From Xiphophorus maculatus (Eukaryota > Chordata > Actinopteri > Cyprinodontiformes > Poeciliidae), in assembly GCF_002775205.1 (NCBI RefSeq), contig NC_036451.1, positions 186,001-250,000 on the forward strand: 64,000 bases of DNA. Direction: 5' to 3'. Every line of letters starts with the position of its first letter. Position 1 is the stretch's first letter. Shown here one piece after another: positions 1-10,568 of this stretch. Made by a program: the position numbers and the translations under genes. Below the pieces are notes generated by a model, which saw only the letters and a list, made by a program, of their open reading frames with translations, searched no databases and was not told the DNA's origin.

Positions 1-520
1 TGCCACCCAAAGAGTTCTTTGACAAACATTTCAGAGGATGAAGGTTTAAAAAGGCACTCTGCCTGCAAGCACTTCACTTTTATTCTATTGCTTACCTAGA
101 CTTAAAATGCAACACCAAATTAACCATTAAAAATTTAAAAGGTTCCATAGTATACAAAATGCAACTGTTTCTGCAAAAATGATGGCGTAGATTTATTTTA
201 ATTCAGTTCTTTTCAGTATTTATCTGAAAAATACTGAAAAGAAAATCAGGTAAATACAGCATTATGGACAGAATAGGATGACTTTTCACTTTGACTTCTT
301 TGAAACAATCTTTTCTTTTCTATAAATGCATATTTCCACATGCTCTGCTGTTCAGCATTCCAGAAAGGCAACAGAAAAACAGAGGCTTTTGACATTATGG
401 CACACTGATAGCAAAATCTGAGAGACATCACAATTTAGAATAATATTTGTATCTCATGTATATTTGTATCTCATAACCATGTCTTTTCAAAGATTCTCAT
501 GAGGAGAATGCATCTACATC
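1..520. other. AT-rich intergenic DNA, nothing recognised
   Basis: No exon with splice sites, no recognisable transposon motif and no long ORF is visible. The short reading frames are random-looking. Confidence 0.5.
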
Positions 521-639
521 TGTTGTCCAAGAGAACATTGAGGTATTTATACTTCTCTGACAATCCTCTTCTTCTCCAATGATGGATATACAGTAGTGTC
601 TACATTTGACCCTGTTTCTCTTGAAATTTACAATCATCT

Positions 640-835
640 TGATTTTGTTCACATTAAAAATGAGATGATGTACTCAGCCTCTTGTCCATCTCTGATACAC
701 CTGACAAATGCAGAGTCATCTGAATATTTCTGGAGAAGACTAGAGTCTGACTTGTGCTTTAAGTCTGAAGTGTAGTATGAAAGAGCTGGTGAGAGTACAG
801 TCCGCTGTGATGCTTCTATGCTGCCATACAACTGT
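640..835 (-). mobile_element. Rex1-like LINE reverse-transcriptase remnant
   Basis: Read on the minus strand, the segment contains QKYSDDSAFVRCIRDGQEAEY. This lines up with QKYADDTAIVGCIRDDREEEY of the longer Rex1-like ORF at 30216-31934 in this window. The catalytic YADD is degraded to YSDD and the flanks are too decayed to find ends. It is a dead fragment. The family call rests on that one matching block and the preceding SPALSYYTSDL. Confidence 0.5.
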
Positions 836-855
836 TTAGTCCTTTAAACTGTGAA

Positions 856-898
856 AGACCACAGTTTGTGAGTCCTTCAGCCTCACAAACTGTGGTCT
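856..898. repeat. Perfect 17-bp inverted repeat, 9-base loop
   Basis: Arms 856-872 and 882-898 are exact reverse complements. It sits just before the Tc1 remnant and does not match a Tc1 terminal repeat. One of several such short hairpins in the window (see findings). Confidence 0.8.
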
Positions 899-904
899 GC
901 TTGT

Positions 905-1745
905 GAGGTAGTCATAGATCCAGACGATTGTTGACAAAGCATGGTGGAGCAGCTGCATCCAAGCCATACATCACCAAGTGAAAAGCGTTGGATGCAGTGG
1001 TGTAAAGCACGCCGACACTGGATTCTAAAGCGGTGGAGACATGTTCTCTGGAGTGACGAATCACACTTCTCCATCTGGAAATCTGATGGACGAGTCTGGG
1101 TTTGGCGGTTGCCAGGAGAACAGTACTTGTCTGACTGCAGTGCACCAAGTGTAAAGTATAGTGGAAGGGGGATTATGGTGTGGAGCTGTTTTTCAGGAGC
1201 TGGGCTTGGTCCTTTAGTTCAGTGAAAGGAACTCTCAATGCTTCAGCATACCAAGACATTTTGGACATTTCTATACTCCCAACTTTGTGGGAACAGTTTG
1301 GATCTGGCCTCTTCCTCTTCCACTATGACTATGCACCAGTGCACAAACAAATGTCCAGAAAGACATGGATAGAGAGTCTGGTGTGGATGAACGTGACTGG
1401 CCTGCACAGAGTCCTGACCTCAACCTAATAGAAGACTTTTGGGATGAATTAGAGCGGAGACTGAGAGCCAGGCCTTCTTGTCCAACATCAGTACGTGACC
1501 TCACAAATGCACTTTTGGAAAAATGGACAAAAAACTCTCCTAAACTTTGTTGTTCATCTCAGAAGAGTTGAAGATGTTCTAGCTGCAAAGGGTGGACCAA
1601 CGTCATATTGAAAGATATGGGTTATGAATGGGATGTCAGTTAAGCTCATAAGTGAGTCAAGACAGTTGAGTAAATACTTTTGGCAACATAGTAATAGGGT
1701 AATATATGGCAATATAGTGTATATACCATATATATGCAGTGAGAC
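905..1745 (+). mobile_element. Tc1/mariner transposon remnant with broken transposase
   Basis: Three plus-strand reading-frame pieces together resemble the catalytic part of a Tc1-like transposase. 941-1225 holds the first catalytic Asp region (HVLWSDESHF) and the GIMVWSCFS block. 1180-1428 holds HYDYAPVHK around the second Asp. 1365-1571 holds SPDLNLIEDFWDELERRL around the last acidic residue. The frame changes at least twice and the N-terminal helix-turn-helix part is missing, so it cannot encode a working enzyme. The end near 1670-1730 (AATACTTTTGGCAACATAG, then GGCAATATAGTGTATAT) resembles the 3' terminus of the copy at 21385-21735. No target duplication was found. Confidence 0.8.
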
Positions 1746-1749
1746 ACAT

Positions 1750-4700
1750 TTGCATTCCTGAAGTTGCCTCTCTTTCAAATGCATAAAAATGTAAATGAAC
1801 CTTTCTGCGATATGTCTTGACCCAGGATTGTTTTTTGCTTTTGACAAAAAAGCTCATTTCACTGAGAGTCACTGTTTGTTGCAGCACGATAATCAAGAAA
1901 AATGATCTCAGTTTTGCTCTCTACGCATTTTGCTGCCTACTTCAGTGTGTCTTTAATTATGAGTGGGCTCCCAGATGTAAAAAAATATATGGATGTAGTA
2001 CATACACTGAAGTTGACATTTTACAGTTTACAGATTTTAAAATGGTCTAGATGAAAATTATTTTGATTATCAAATACTTATGAAATTTTACTTTGTAAAA
2101 CTTTTATTTAACTTGTGAGAATATGAAAGAACAGTAAAAATATTTAGAACCCACACCAATTTATACGAAGATTTAGACTGGTCTCAGCTAGATTGATTTA
2201 TTCTGCAATTACTGAAGACAGAACAATGGCAAAAATGTATCTGTAGTTAAATAATATGTGGGTAATAATTTATGTGAAATTAAATTATTTTCTGCAGTAC
2301 TCCTGTGATGTCACTATGAGACTCATTTTAAATAAAAACAGCAGTTGGTTTGGGTAAAATCAATAGACTTTACCCAGCTGAAATGTTAAAACAAAAAAAA
2401 TATATAGAAGCTTATAAACAGGTTGTAAAACCTTATCCTAAGCATAAGCTTTCACATATTTTCTTTCATATATTTTCATTTCATTTCATTTTAGCATTAA
2501 TGTCTAATAAAGAAAAAAAACATTCGCTCTGTTCTGTTATTTTATCATACAGTCACTATCACATTTGTAAGCGGGATTCTTGTTTTGTTTTTTTAACAGA
2601 TAAGAATTACTAAGTTGTTTATGAGTAGTAACCTTAAAAAGATGGACTTACCATCCACCATGTCCTGGCGCTGACGTCATAGCATAACTGCCACTTCACC
2701 GGATTCTCAGTCTTATTGCACCTTCGGGATGTAGATGATTTTTCCATGACAGTGAAGAAAAGGAGTCCAAATTCCAAGATATGGTACAGGAGAAAAACTT
2801 GATCCACTTATGAATAATGATGATGAAAGATATTCCTCGGAAATGTCTTTATCTCAGGTTCTACTATGTGCAAAGCCCAGATTAGTGTAGATTAAGACAC
2901 AGCCAGTACAACTACCATGGAAAAACTAATGAAATAAATAAATGCTTCAAAATCTTCTTAGCTGAGATTCTGCAGAAGTCCTGATAAGGCAGGTATTTCC
3001 AAAATTCCAGTCCACCAAGTGGTCATGTTCCAATGATCAGAGCATTTATTTCTTTATATCAGCGTTTCCCTACCTCATTAAGCTTTGGAGCATCTGTTTC
3101 TCACAGGATTAAACCAATCCTCTATGCATTATGGAAACCTTTAAAAAGTAAAGAGCAATCAAAAATAAAAGTGCATGGGTCTTTCAAAATTTCTAAATCA
3201 ACATGAAATCAATCATTCAATCAGATGATCATTGATCATCCCATAAATATGTAGACTGCAGCTCACCTCAAAACTTGTCCAATTTTAGTTGCATCTTCAT
3301 AGAAAATCTCAGAATAGGAACAAGCTTGAAATGTTTTGGTAGCTCTGAAAGTGATAGAGGAACAAAGAGAAATAGCCACTAAGAAAACTCAAGAAAAAGC
3401 AGCCAAGCCCTTTTTTCAGGAGTGGGCTGTCCCTTTGGAAAGGACGATTACAGATGAGTGCCTACACCCCCCCACACACACACACAGTATGACATTGTAT
3501 CTTCACAGGGACTCTGCATTGACCACCATTTTTCATTCATTTCTATAGCCTGACCCTGACACACACACTGCAATAAATGAATCATTTCCAAACAGTTATA
3601 GAGGAATAAAACAAACATGTTGAAATGTTTCTTTTACCTCAAGATCTTTGTGACTGTTGACGGTGACTCAGAGATCATGTTAAAATTTCAAAACAATTTT
3701 CCTTTGTAACATCTTAAAACATACACAGGGGTTTCCCCAGAAAACATGCTAATCCCAGTGTGTTTGTGTTAAGATTTTGTTAAAAGTTGATAAGAAATTT
3801 GAAAATATGACTAGATTAATATGTGGTATTAGAAGACGCTGTTGACAATACCTAAACATCAACTATAGTGTCTTATAAAAAGACAAACACAAGAAAAAGA
3901 AAAATTTTCTTTTTGCGCTTCAGTTTAATTCTAATGAAGTAATCAAGAAGTAATCAAACAAGCTACATAATGCTGGCAACATTTAAAAGTAGAATAAACT
4001 AAAAGAAATATCACCAAAATTTGACAATGATTAGTAAATATTTGCATACTTAACTAAATATTCTTAGGGTACAACATTCTTGCATTTTCTGAAACAAATA
4101 TTTCCAAACATTTTATTTCATAATATTAGTCTTGTGCAGTATTTTTGATTTGCTGGTTGTGATTGGTTGTTATTTAGCCAAATCAATACAGAATTGTCTG
4201 TTGGCAGGCGGTTTCGGTAACGTAATTTTGTTGTAAATAATGTGTTGTTTTTTGGTGCACAAATATACATGCACACTTTGTACATTTTTAAAATGTGTCT
4301 ACATTTTTGCATATTCCTTTGGATTGTAGCATGCTGTTTTTAATAACTGTACTGTATTTTATGTTATAATTTTCACCTTACTCTGCACTGTTATTTTATA
4401 TTCTTGCTTTTTAAATGTTATACTTTTACCTTCATGATTCTACATGCTTTGATTACTTGTCACTTTACTGTTATTACACCAGAATTTCTCATTTTGGGAC
4501 AATATTAAATATTTCTACTTTATCAAGTTGCAGCACAGACAGAGCCAAGCACATGGCAAAACATGTATTGGGTGAGCATGTGTGAGACAAACATACATGG
4601 CACACATTATTCTTTGTTCACAAACATATGTGCTCAAGTCAATCTCAGAACCACTAAACATGCAACTAATTCAGCATTTATAGTACAAACACACAACAGG

Positions 4701-6120
4701 GTTTCTCCTAGAAAACTTGCTGGGGGAATCATGAGACAGTGTGTCAGGCTCATGACTCACTGGACGAAACCCTACATAACCTCTCATGTTTCCAGGTACC
4801 AGGTTATCTGTGTAAGATAACAAGGTTCTGACATCTACCAGTTGTTTTCTTCTTGTTGTTGGAAATAAATTTTTGAAAGAGTAAAAAGGAGTAAAAAATA
4901 ACTCCCCACCTATCCAATGAAATTAATATATACTTTAGGGATAGAAAGATAAAATATTGTCAGGCAGCTCAGATGAAGCTGTTTCTATCATTGAAACCAA
5001 ATGAATTCCATCTCTGTGGTTCTGCCAGTTAGGGCCTTCTTTGATTTGGTTCCATGACCGGATGTGTCTATTTAAAGATCAACTTTGAAAAGGTAAGTTA
5101 AACTGGCTTTTGGGATATTCAGAGAATCCTGTCTCCTAATTTAAGACAATGGGACACTCTAGAAGAAAGAGTTAGCTTTCTCTAAATTATGATATGATTT
5201 GGACAGTAAAGTAAAATATGTCTAGAGACAAATCCAAGTATTGGTCCATTCATGCTGTACTTATCAAGTGTGACAAAAATGCAGGCAAAACTGGAGACAG
5301 AAAAGGTAAAGTGAAGGATTTTTTGAAAACATAAAGAGTTAAAATATGCCATGAAGAGATCCAGACATGGAACAGGCATGACTGCAACAAAGAAGCTAAA
5401 GAATGAATCCATCAATCAACAATGAGAACCAGCAAGTTTATAGACTGAGGCAGGTGTAGAAAATGTCAAAAGAGCAAGATGAGTCAGTAGATTTGTGATT
5501 CACATTTAGGAGACTAACAAAGACAGAAGGAGCTGAACTAAAGCTCAAAGAAACACAAACCAATAGGAAAAGATAAACACTGGTCTATGGATACTGTCAG
5601 AGATGAGGGTTAGCAAAATGCTCCTGGTCAGAGCTGACCGTGCATGGAAGAGTTATGGACAGGACACTTTGGAGCACATCTGGTTCAAAAAGCACATTCA
5701 AATCTTTGGCAGACATTTTGCATTTAACAAGCCTACTCCAGATAGCAAAATACTGTATGAATGAATCAATGTTGGGAAAAAAAAATGATACTGAAAGTGG
5801 TTGGTGACTTACATGTTAAATCAACTTTAGGGTTTCAACTAGAACTGACACTATATCAATTCAACCATCATCTGAATGTGGTTCTACATTCACATTTTTG
5901 TTGATTGTATATTGAATCAAAGTTATTGAATCGATATTAAATCGTACATTTTTTGGTCTGATAGGTCTACATCATTACATATCATTAAAAGTTTCTTCAC
6001 TGGTTTTAAACACATAATTTGGTTGGCAGGTGATGGGTATTATGCAGTTCAAAATTATCTTACATTACCATATTTCCAAAAATGTGTGTACACAACTTAA
6101 AAATGACAGCATGGCATTAA
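1750..6120. other. AT-rich intergenic DNA with little recognisable content
   Basis: About 4.4 kb without a supportable gene. A short (CA)n run lies at 3472-3486. Two short stretches (about 3728-3765 and 4697-4735) contain GGGTTTC-CC type sequence like the ends of fish hAT-type elements, but they have no matching second terminus. The remaining ORFs are short and show no family motif. Confidence 0.45.
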
Positions 6121-6124
6121 TATA

Positions 6125-6418
6125 ATATTTTATTTAAAAAAACAAAAATCAATCTGTAAACATATTTGACTCCTTTTTGACTGTCTGAACAACAGTCTAT
6201 TGTCCATGGAAGAACAGCGTCCATGAGGTTAAACCTTGTACTTCACCTCATGGAGACAGGGAAACAGTATGTGTTGGGGTAAGCCAAGTTTGACTCTGGT
6301 TTGCGTCACTTTGGTTCCTTGATGCTTTCCTACTGTTCAGGTGTGTAATGAAGCCACTTCTTGACAGTTTCGCTGCAGTCCTTGACAGTTAGCTTTGGGT
6401 CAAACTGCTGAGCAGGAG
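6125..6418 (-). CDS. Probable 3'-terminal exon of an unidentified gene (partial)
   Basis: On the minus strand a strong acceptor (TTTTTCTGTTTTTCAG ending at 6419) is followed by 89 coding bases (6418-6330). They hold two bases of a split codon, 28 codons and TAG. The peptide contains FDPKLTVKDCSETVKKWLHY and ends TPEQ. About 200 bases downstream an AATAAA-type signal occurs near 6130 (plus-strand TTTATT), so 6125-6329 would be the 3' UTR. Tract, acceptor, compact frame, stop and polyadenylation signal together look like a genuine last exon. The family is not recognised. No upstream exon was found; the DNA above 6420 is soon occupied by gypsy and LINE sequence, so the rest of the gene may lie far away or be lost. 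Confidence 0.45.
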
Positions 6419-6604
6419 CTGAAAAACAGAAAAATAAGAGTGAGGAAGGCGTCGGTTAGAAAGATGATAAACATTTTAAAAGTTTTGAAACGCATTGAAA
6501 TAATGTATAAATAGTGTACTGGTTATAGGACTGAGAACAAACTCACAAACTATACGGTTCCACTTGTACACTCACAGTTAATTTAATAAGGACACTGTTA
6601 GTAT

Positions 6605-7000
6605 GGCCCTTAGCGGCTGGATTAAGTAGGAGTCTTGAGGCACAGAAACTATGCAGATCCACTGGGTGTTTATTCACCAACATTTAACACACAGACAACA
6701 ATGCTTACAATCTCTCAGCAGCAACCACCATGCAATGTGGTCAACATGCAGCTTTTTATAGTCCCTGGCTGCTCCAATTGACAAACCCACCAAAAAGCAG
6801 AGTAAAACAAAATACATACACCACAAACAAACTTGACAAAAACAACCAAATCTTCAGAATAATATATGTTAGCAAATACAGTTCCTTTTTAAGCAGACAT
6901 TTCATTTCTAAAAAAAAAACATTTCTATAAATATAAATCCAACATTAAACTTCTAAAGTGCATAGTTCTAATGCTCCCCCTCTTCCATCTGCATTGGTCT
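6605..7000 (-). mobile_element. Possible LTR-like sequence next to gypsy remnant
   Basis: The segment adjoins the gypsy pol pieces at 7020-7280. Read on the minus strand it contains GGTGAATAAACACCCAGTGG, an AATAAA in a setting typical of a retrotransposon LTR. No second LTR, TG...CA ends or target duplication was found, so this is a weak call by position only. Confidence 0.25.
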
Positions 7001-7019
7001 CTTCCAGAAACTTTAAAAG

Positions 7020-7285
7020 GTGCTCAGGCCCCCGGTGGAAGCGGCCCCACTAAGTCCACATGCACATGTTCAAACTTCCGCTGCGAAACAGGAAAATGCT
7101 CCAGTCGAGCCTTAGTAGCACCTTGGCAGGCTGGCAAGCCAAACAGTAAGCCGCCCATGTCCGTACATGGGTTAGGGTTAGTAAAAACTCTGTAAAAACT
7201 CATAAAGACCAAAAGGCATGATAACTGCGGTTTTGGATACATCCAAGGGATGCACTGGAACCTGATGGTAACCTCGCACCCAGGG
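7020..7285 (-). mobile_element. Ty3/gypsy retrotransposon remnant (RT piece joined to integrase piece)
   Basis: Two minus-strand peptide blocks are recognisable. At about 7285-7195 the frame reads YHQVPVHPLDVSKTAVIMP followed by FGLYEFL, typical of gypsy reverse transcriptase. At about 7140-7024 it reads CQGATKARLEHFPV and HVHVDLVGPLPPG, the start of a gypsy integrase core. In an intact element over a kilobase of pol would separate them; here only about 60 bases do. This is therefore an internally deleted, non-functional fossil. Confidence 0.75.
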
Positions 7286-7710
7286 GCGCCATATAGGGGG
7301 GAAAAGTTAGGACAATTCTAAGGGCCCCTGACCGACGAGGGGCCCTCCACAATTTATTTATTTATTTTTTTGTTCACAGAAATAAAATAAAAAAATGGGG
7401 CCCTGTCAATTACAAAAAATCATATTGTGTTTTCTAAAATTGTTTTTAGCAACAATTTTACCCCTCCCAGACCAAAAAGCACACATTTGCCCTGAACACC
7501 CCCTGGATCTGCATGAAATGGTTCGTTCCTGCTTGGAGCGCTTGAGGGTGAAGGTGTTCAGCAGCAGTCAGTAGAAGACAAGAACTACTGTGGCGGTTAT
7601 GTCACCATCAAATGGGGACCTGGCCTGCATAAACAGGACTGACATTAAGTCCATTTCCTCTTAATATTTGTCAATCTCAAGTCATTATTAATACCATAAT
7701 CACTTTCTTC
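7286..7710. other. Short intergenic stretch with a hAT-like end
   Basis: CAGGGGCGCCATATAGGGG at about 7280-7300 resembles one end of a hAT-type element, and a T/A-rich run follows. No opposite terminus or target duplication was located. Nothing else is recognised. Confidence 0.3.
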
Positions 7711-7714
7711 TTAT

Positions 7715-7764
7715 AAGATAAGATAAGATAAGATAAGATAAGATAAGATAAGATAAGATAAGAT
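7715..7764. repeat. (AAGAT)10 microsatellite, LINE 3' tail
   Basis: Ten uninterrupted AAGAT units on the plus strand, which are ATCTT units at the 3' end of the minus-strand LINE. The same tail type ends the plus-strand copy near 19085-19103. Tails of this kind are usual for L2/CR1-like elements, which do not end in plain poly-A. Confidence 0.9.
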
Positions 7765-7980
7765 TTATTTGTCATTGTCATCAACAGATTACAACGAGAT
7801 TGAGATTTGCTCGACTCGAGTTAAGATGCAGGTTATGTGTATATACGTAATATACCAAGACAAAGAGATGAATAGTACAAAATGAGAAATAAACTTAGAC
7901 ATCAGAAGATGGTTGCAGCGCCTGGAGGTGTCGCAACAGAATTTACATTTATAACAAAGTGGTGTCAAGAGCAGAAGTTC

Positions 7981-8651
7981 TTATGCCTTTGAATTTAGTG
8001 CCATGATTGCCATCGGGTAAAAACTGTTTTTTAGGCGATTTGTCCTGGTTTTTATTGCTCTGTATCTCTTGCCTGATGGCGGCAGCTGGAAGAGACCATG
8101 GCCAGGGTGTGAAGAGTCATCTAAAATGTCCAAACCTTTCTTGTGGAGCCTGGAAGTGTAAATCTGTTCCATAGTGGGGAGGGGGCAGCATATGGTTCTC
8201 TCTGCTGCCCTAACAACCCTCTGGAGCGCCTTCTTGTCCACAGATGTGCTGCTGCCGTACCAGACACACAGACCGTACGTGAGCACACTCTCTATGGAGC
8301 AGTGATAGAAGGCCTGCAGCAGGTCTGAGGGGAGACGGTTCTTCTTGAGTATTCTCAGAAAGTACAGTCTCTGCTGTGCCTTCTTCAACAGCTCCTTGGT
8401 GTTGGTGCTCCAGGTTAGCTTGTCCTCCAACTCCATGCCCAGAAACCTGACCCTCTCCACACAGGTCCCACTGATGGTGAGAGGCTGGATGTCTGTTTTG
8501 TTCTTCCTGAAGTCGATCACCAGCTCCTTTGTTTTGGTGGTGTTGAGGAGCAGGTTATTGACTTTGCACCACTCTGACAGCCGCTTCACCTCATCCCTGT
8601 ACTCCAGCTCCCCCTTCCCGCCTGAGATGAGACCAACAACAGTCGTGTCAT
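7981..8651 (-). pseudogene. L2-like reverse transcriptase, C-terminal piece
   Basis: The open frame runs from the DDTTVVG half of the active-site box near 8650 to a stop at 7981. It includes LNTTKTKELVIDF, RFLGMELEDKLTW and the typical L2 C-terminal SHPGHGLFQLPPSGKRYR and TRTNRLKNSFYPMAI. It is separated from the rest of the polymerase by the hAT element at 8660-9870. Only an internal Met at 8589 is available as a start, so no functional protein is expected. Confidence 0.8.
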
Positions 8652-8659
8652 CTGCAAAC

Positions 8660-9870
8660 CAGTGTTGTATAAAGTACTAAAATCTCAGAGTCAAGTAAAA
8701 GTATAAGTACCTCTCCAAAATACGACTTTGGTAAAAGTCCAAGTCACTGACTGAAATGTTACTTGAGTTAAAGTCTTAAAGTATCTGAAACTTCTTGTAC
8801 TTAAGTATGGAAATTACTGTAAAAATGGATGTACTCAAGTAATGTAATGAAAAGTACAAGTAAAAAGTAAAACAAAGCAAATGCAGTTTGAATGACATTT
8901 TTTATATTTTGGTAAACTTGTCAAATACACTTAAAATAATGTACACAACCAAGTGCAGGCAAAATTAAACCTGCTAATAAATTGTTCCAGTTTTAAAGAG
9001 TAGCACATGTTAATGGTTTGTGGTTTTGAACGTGCATGCCTTTCCTATATTCGTTAAATTTAGTCTAAATTGCTATCGCTATGGCTTCTGTCCCCCCTTG
9101 AACAGAGGAGTCTAGGTAGCCTGCTACAGTCAACATTAGGCCTCAGCTAAATACACCACGTGTGGAACTGAAACAATGCCAAACAAAGTTCATTTATACA
9201 GGTAACGTTATGCTCAAGATTTCACAATAGTGCCTAGTGACCAAGCTATCGTTACTGAAACAGGAGGATTATAACCATTTCATAAGACGTTACCTCGATG
9301 TGTTTCTTCAAGTTGGACGGGGAGTTTTTGTAAGATAGAATTTCCACATCTTCGGGCAGGAATAACATACACTGCATGCGGTACGACGAATCTTTAACAC
9401 CCACGAAAGAGTGTATTGTGTTTAAATAAGGCCATGGGCTCTCATCACCAGCTGGTGGTTCCCCTGGAGCCGTGTCCGACGTAGTTACAGTCGTTGTGGT
9501 CTCCGTCTCCTCCTCCATGTGGCTGCTGCTGATTGCGAGACTTGCTTTGTGTTTAATGGGAGAAGCGAAACAGGTGTATCCTATTGGTGGTGATGAACAA
9601 GCCCAGGCAAGTAGGCTACCGACTTTGTTGCAGTCAATCAGTAGGTGGGGTCAAAACACTTGCGTTTCTCTCTCTCACTTTTTTGTAAAGAGTAACTAAA
9701 CCACACATTGAAAATGTATCAGAGTAAAAGTATGCGATTAAGTTCGGAAATATAGTGAAGTAAAAGTGAAAGTCATCAAAAATTTTCATACTCGAGGAAA
9801 GTATGAAGTACTCCAAAATATACTTAAGTAAAGTAGTGAAGTATTTTTACTTTGTTACTATACAACACTG
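8660..9870 (-). mobile_element. Non-autonomous hAT-type element (1,211 bp), copy 1
   Basis: The element starts CAGTGTTGTATA and ends TATACAACACTG, giving matching terminal inverted repeats. It is flanked by exact 8-bp duplications CTGCAAAC at 8652-8659 and 9871-9878, the hallmark of hAT insertion. Subterminal sequence is rich in AAGTA/TACTT motifs. The only coding trace is an 88-codon minus-strand ORF (9518-9252). It resembles the first exon of a hAT transposase with a degraded BED zinc finger; most of a transposase gene is absent. A nearly identical inverted copy begins at 62846. The insertion cuts the L2-like LINE inside its reverse-transcriptase active-site codons. Confidence 0.9.
9252..9518 (-). 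CDS. 88-codon ORF in hAT element, BED-finger-like exon remnant
   Basis: The ORF begins MEEETETTTT and includes SPWPYLNTIHSFVGVKDSSY, then MQCMLFLPEDVEIL and YKNSPSNLKKHIE. The last block matches the exon-1 BED zinc-finger region of hAT transposases, in which CxxCLP is expected; here the second Cys is Phe (CMLF). Directly after KKHIE the DNA reads GAG|GTAACG, a good splice donor, so the coding part probably stopped there in the ancestral gene and the last 11 residues are intron read-through. The copy at 63198-63464 differs at only two residues. It cannot be a transposase by itself; whether it is expressed is unknown. Confidence 0.5.
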   Translation of the reverse strand: MEEETETTTTVTTSDTAPGEPPAGDESPWPYLNTIHSFVGVKDSSYRMQCMLFLPEDVEILSYKNSPSNLKKHIEVTSYEMVIILLFQ

Positions 9871-9878
9871 CTGCAAAC

Positions 9879-10436
9879 TTTATGATCTTGTTGCTGAGGT
9901 GGTTGGAGACACAGTCATGAGTGTAGAGGGTGTAGAGAAGTGGGCTGAGCACACAACCCTGTGGCGATCCGGTGTTCAGGCTCAGAGCAGTGGAGGTGTG
10001 GGGGCCCAGTCTGACCCTCTGAGAGCGACCTGTTAGGAAGTCCAGGATCCAACTGCAGGTGGCTGATGGGAGCCCAAGGTTTTCTAGCTTGGACACCAGA
10101 CATTGGGGAAGTATGGTATTAAATGCTGAGCTGAAGTCCAAAAAGAGCATTCTGACGTAGCTCCCCTGCTTCTCTAAGTGGGTCAGGGCAGCATGAAGTG
10201 CAGTGGATACAGCGTCCTCTATGGACCTCTTTGCTTTGTAGGCAAATTGGAGAGGGTCCAGCTCAGCAGGCAGGCCAGCGAGGATGTGACTCCGCACCAG
10301 TCTCTCGAAGCACTTCATGATGATCAGTGTGAGTGCCACTGGGCGGTAGTCGTTCAGGGTGATGATGTTGGTTCTTTTTGGCAGGGGGACAATGGTAGAG
10401 GACTTTAGGCAGGGAGGGACAGTGGCTTGAGACAGG
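9879..10436 (-). pseudogene. L2-like reverse transcriptase, central piece
   Basis: The frame runs through [35 protein letters not shown], the first catalytic Asp block [15 protein letters not shown], and the [20 protein letters not shown] block. It ends at IIKFA where the hAT element interrupts. On the 5' side it is cut by the L1 insertion at 10437. It is one continuous gene with the pieces at 7981-8651 and 15842-16348. Confidence 0.85.
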
Positions 10437-10527
10437 GACTGGTTAAAAATCTTAATTGAATATTTTTATTGGTTTTCAACAAAGTAGATTAACAACCCAA
10501 ACATTCACATCCACACATCCGTTAAAG

Positions 10528-10559
<32 letters not shown>

Positions 10560-10568
10560 AAGGTTGAC

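Noticed and set aside
7715..7764. Regular short repeats that could suggest a CRISPR-like array
   Set aside because: Five-base AAGAT units without spacers at the end of a LINE; a microsatellite tail, and the genome is eukaryotic.
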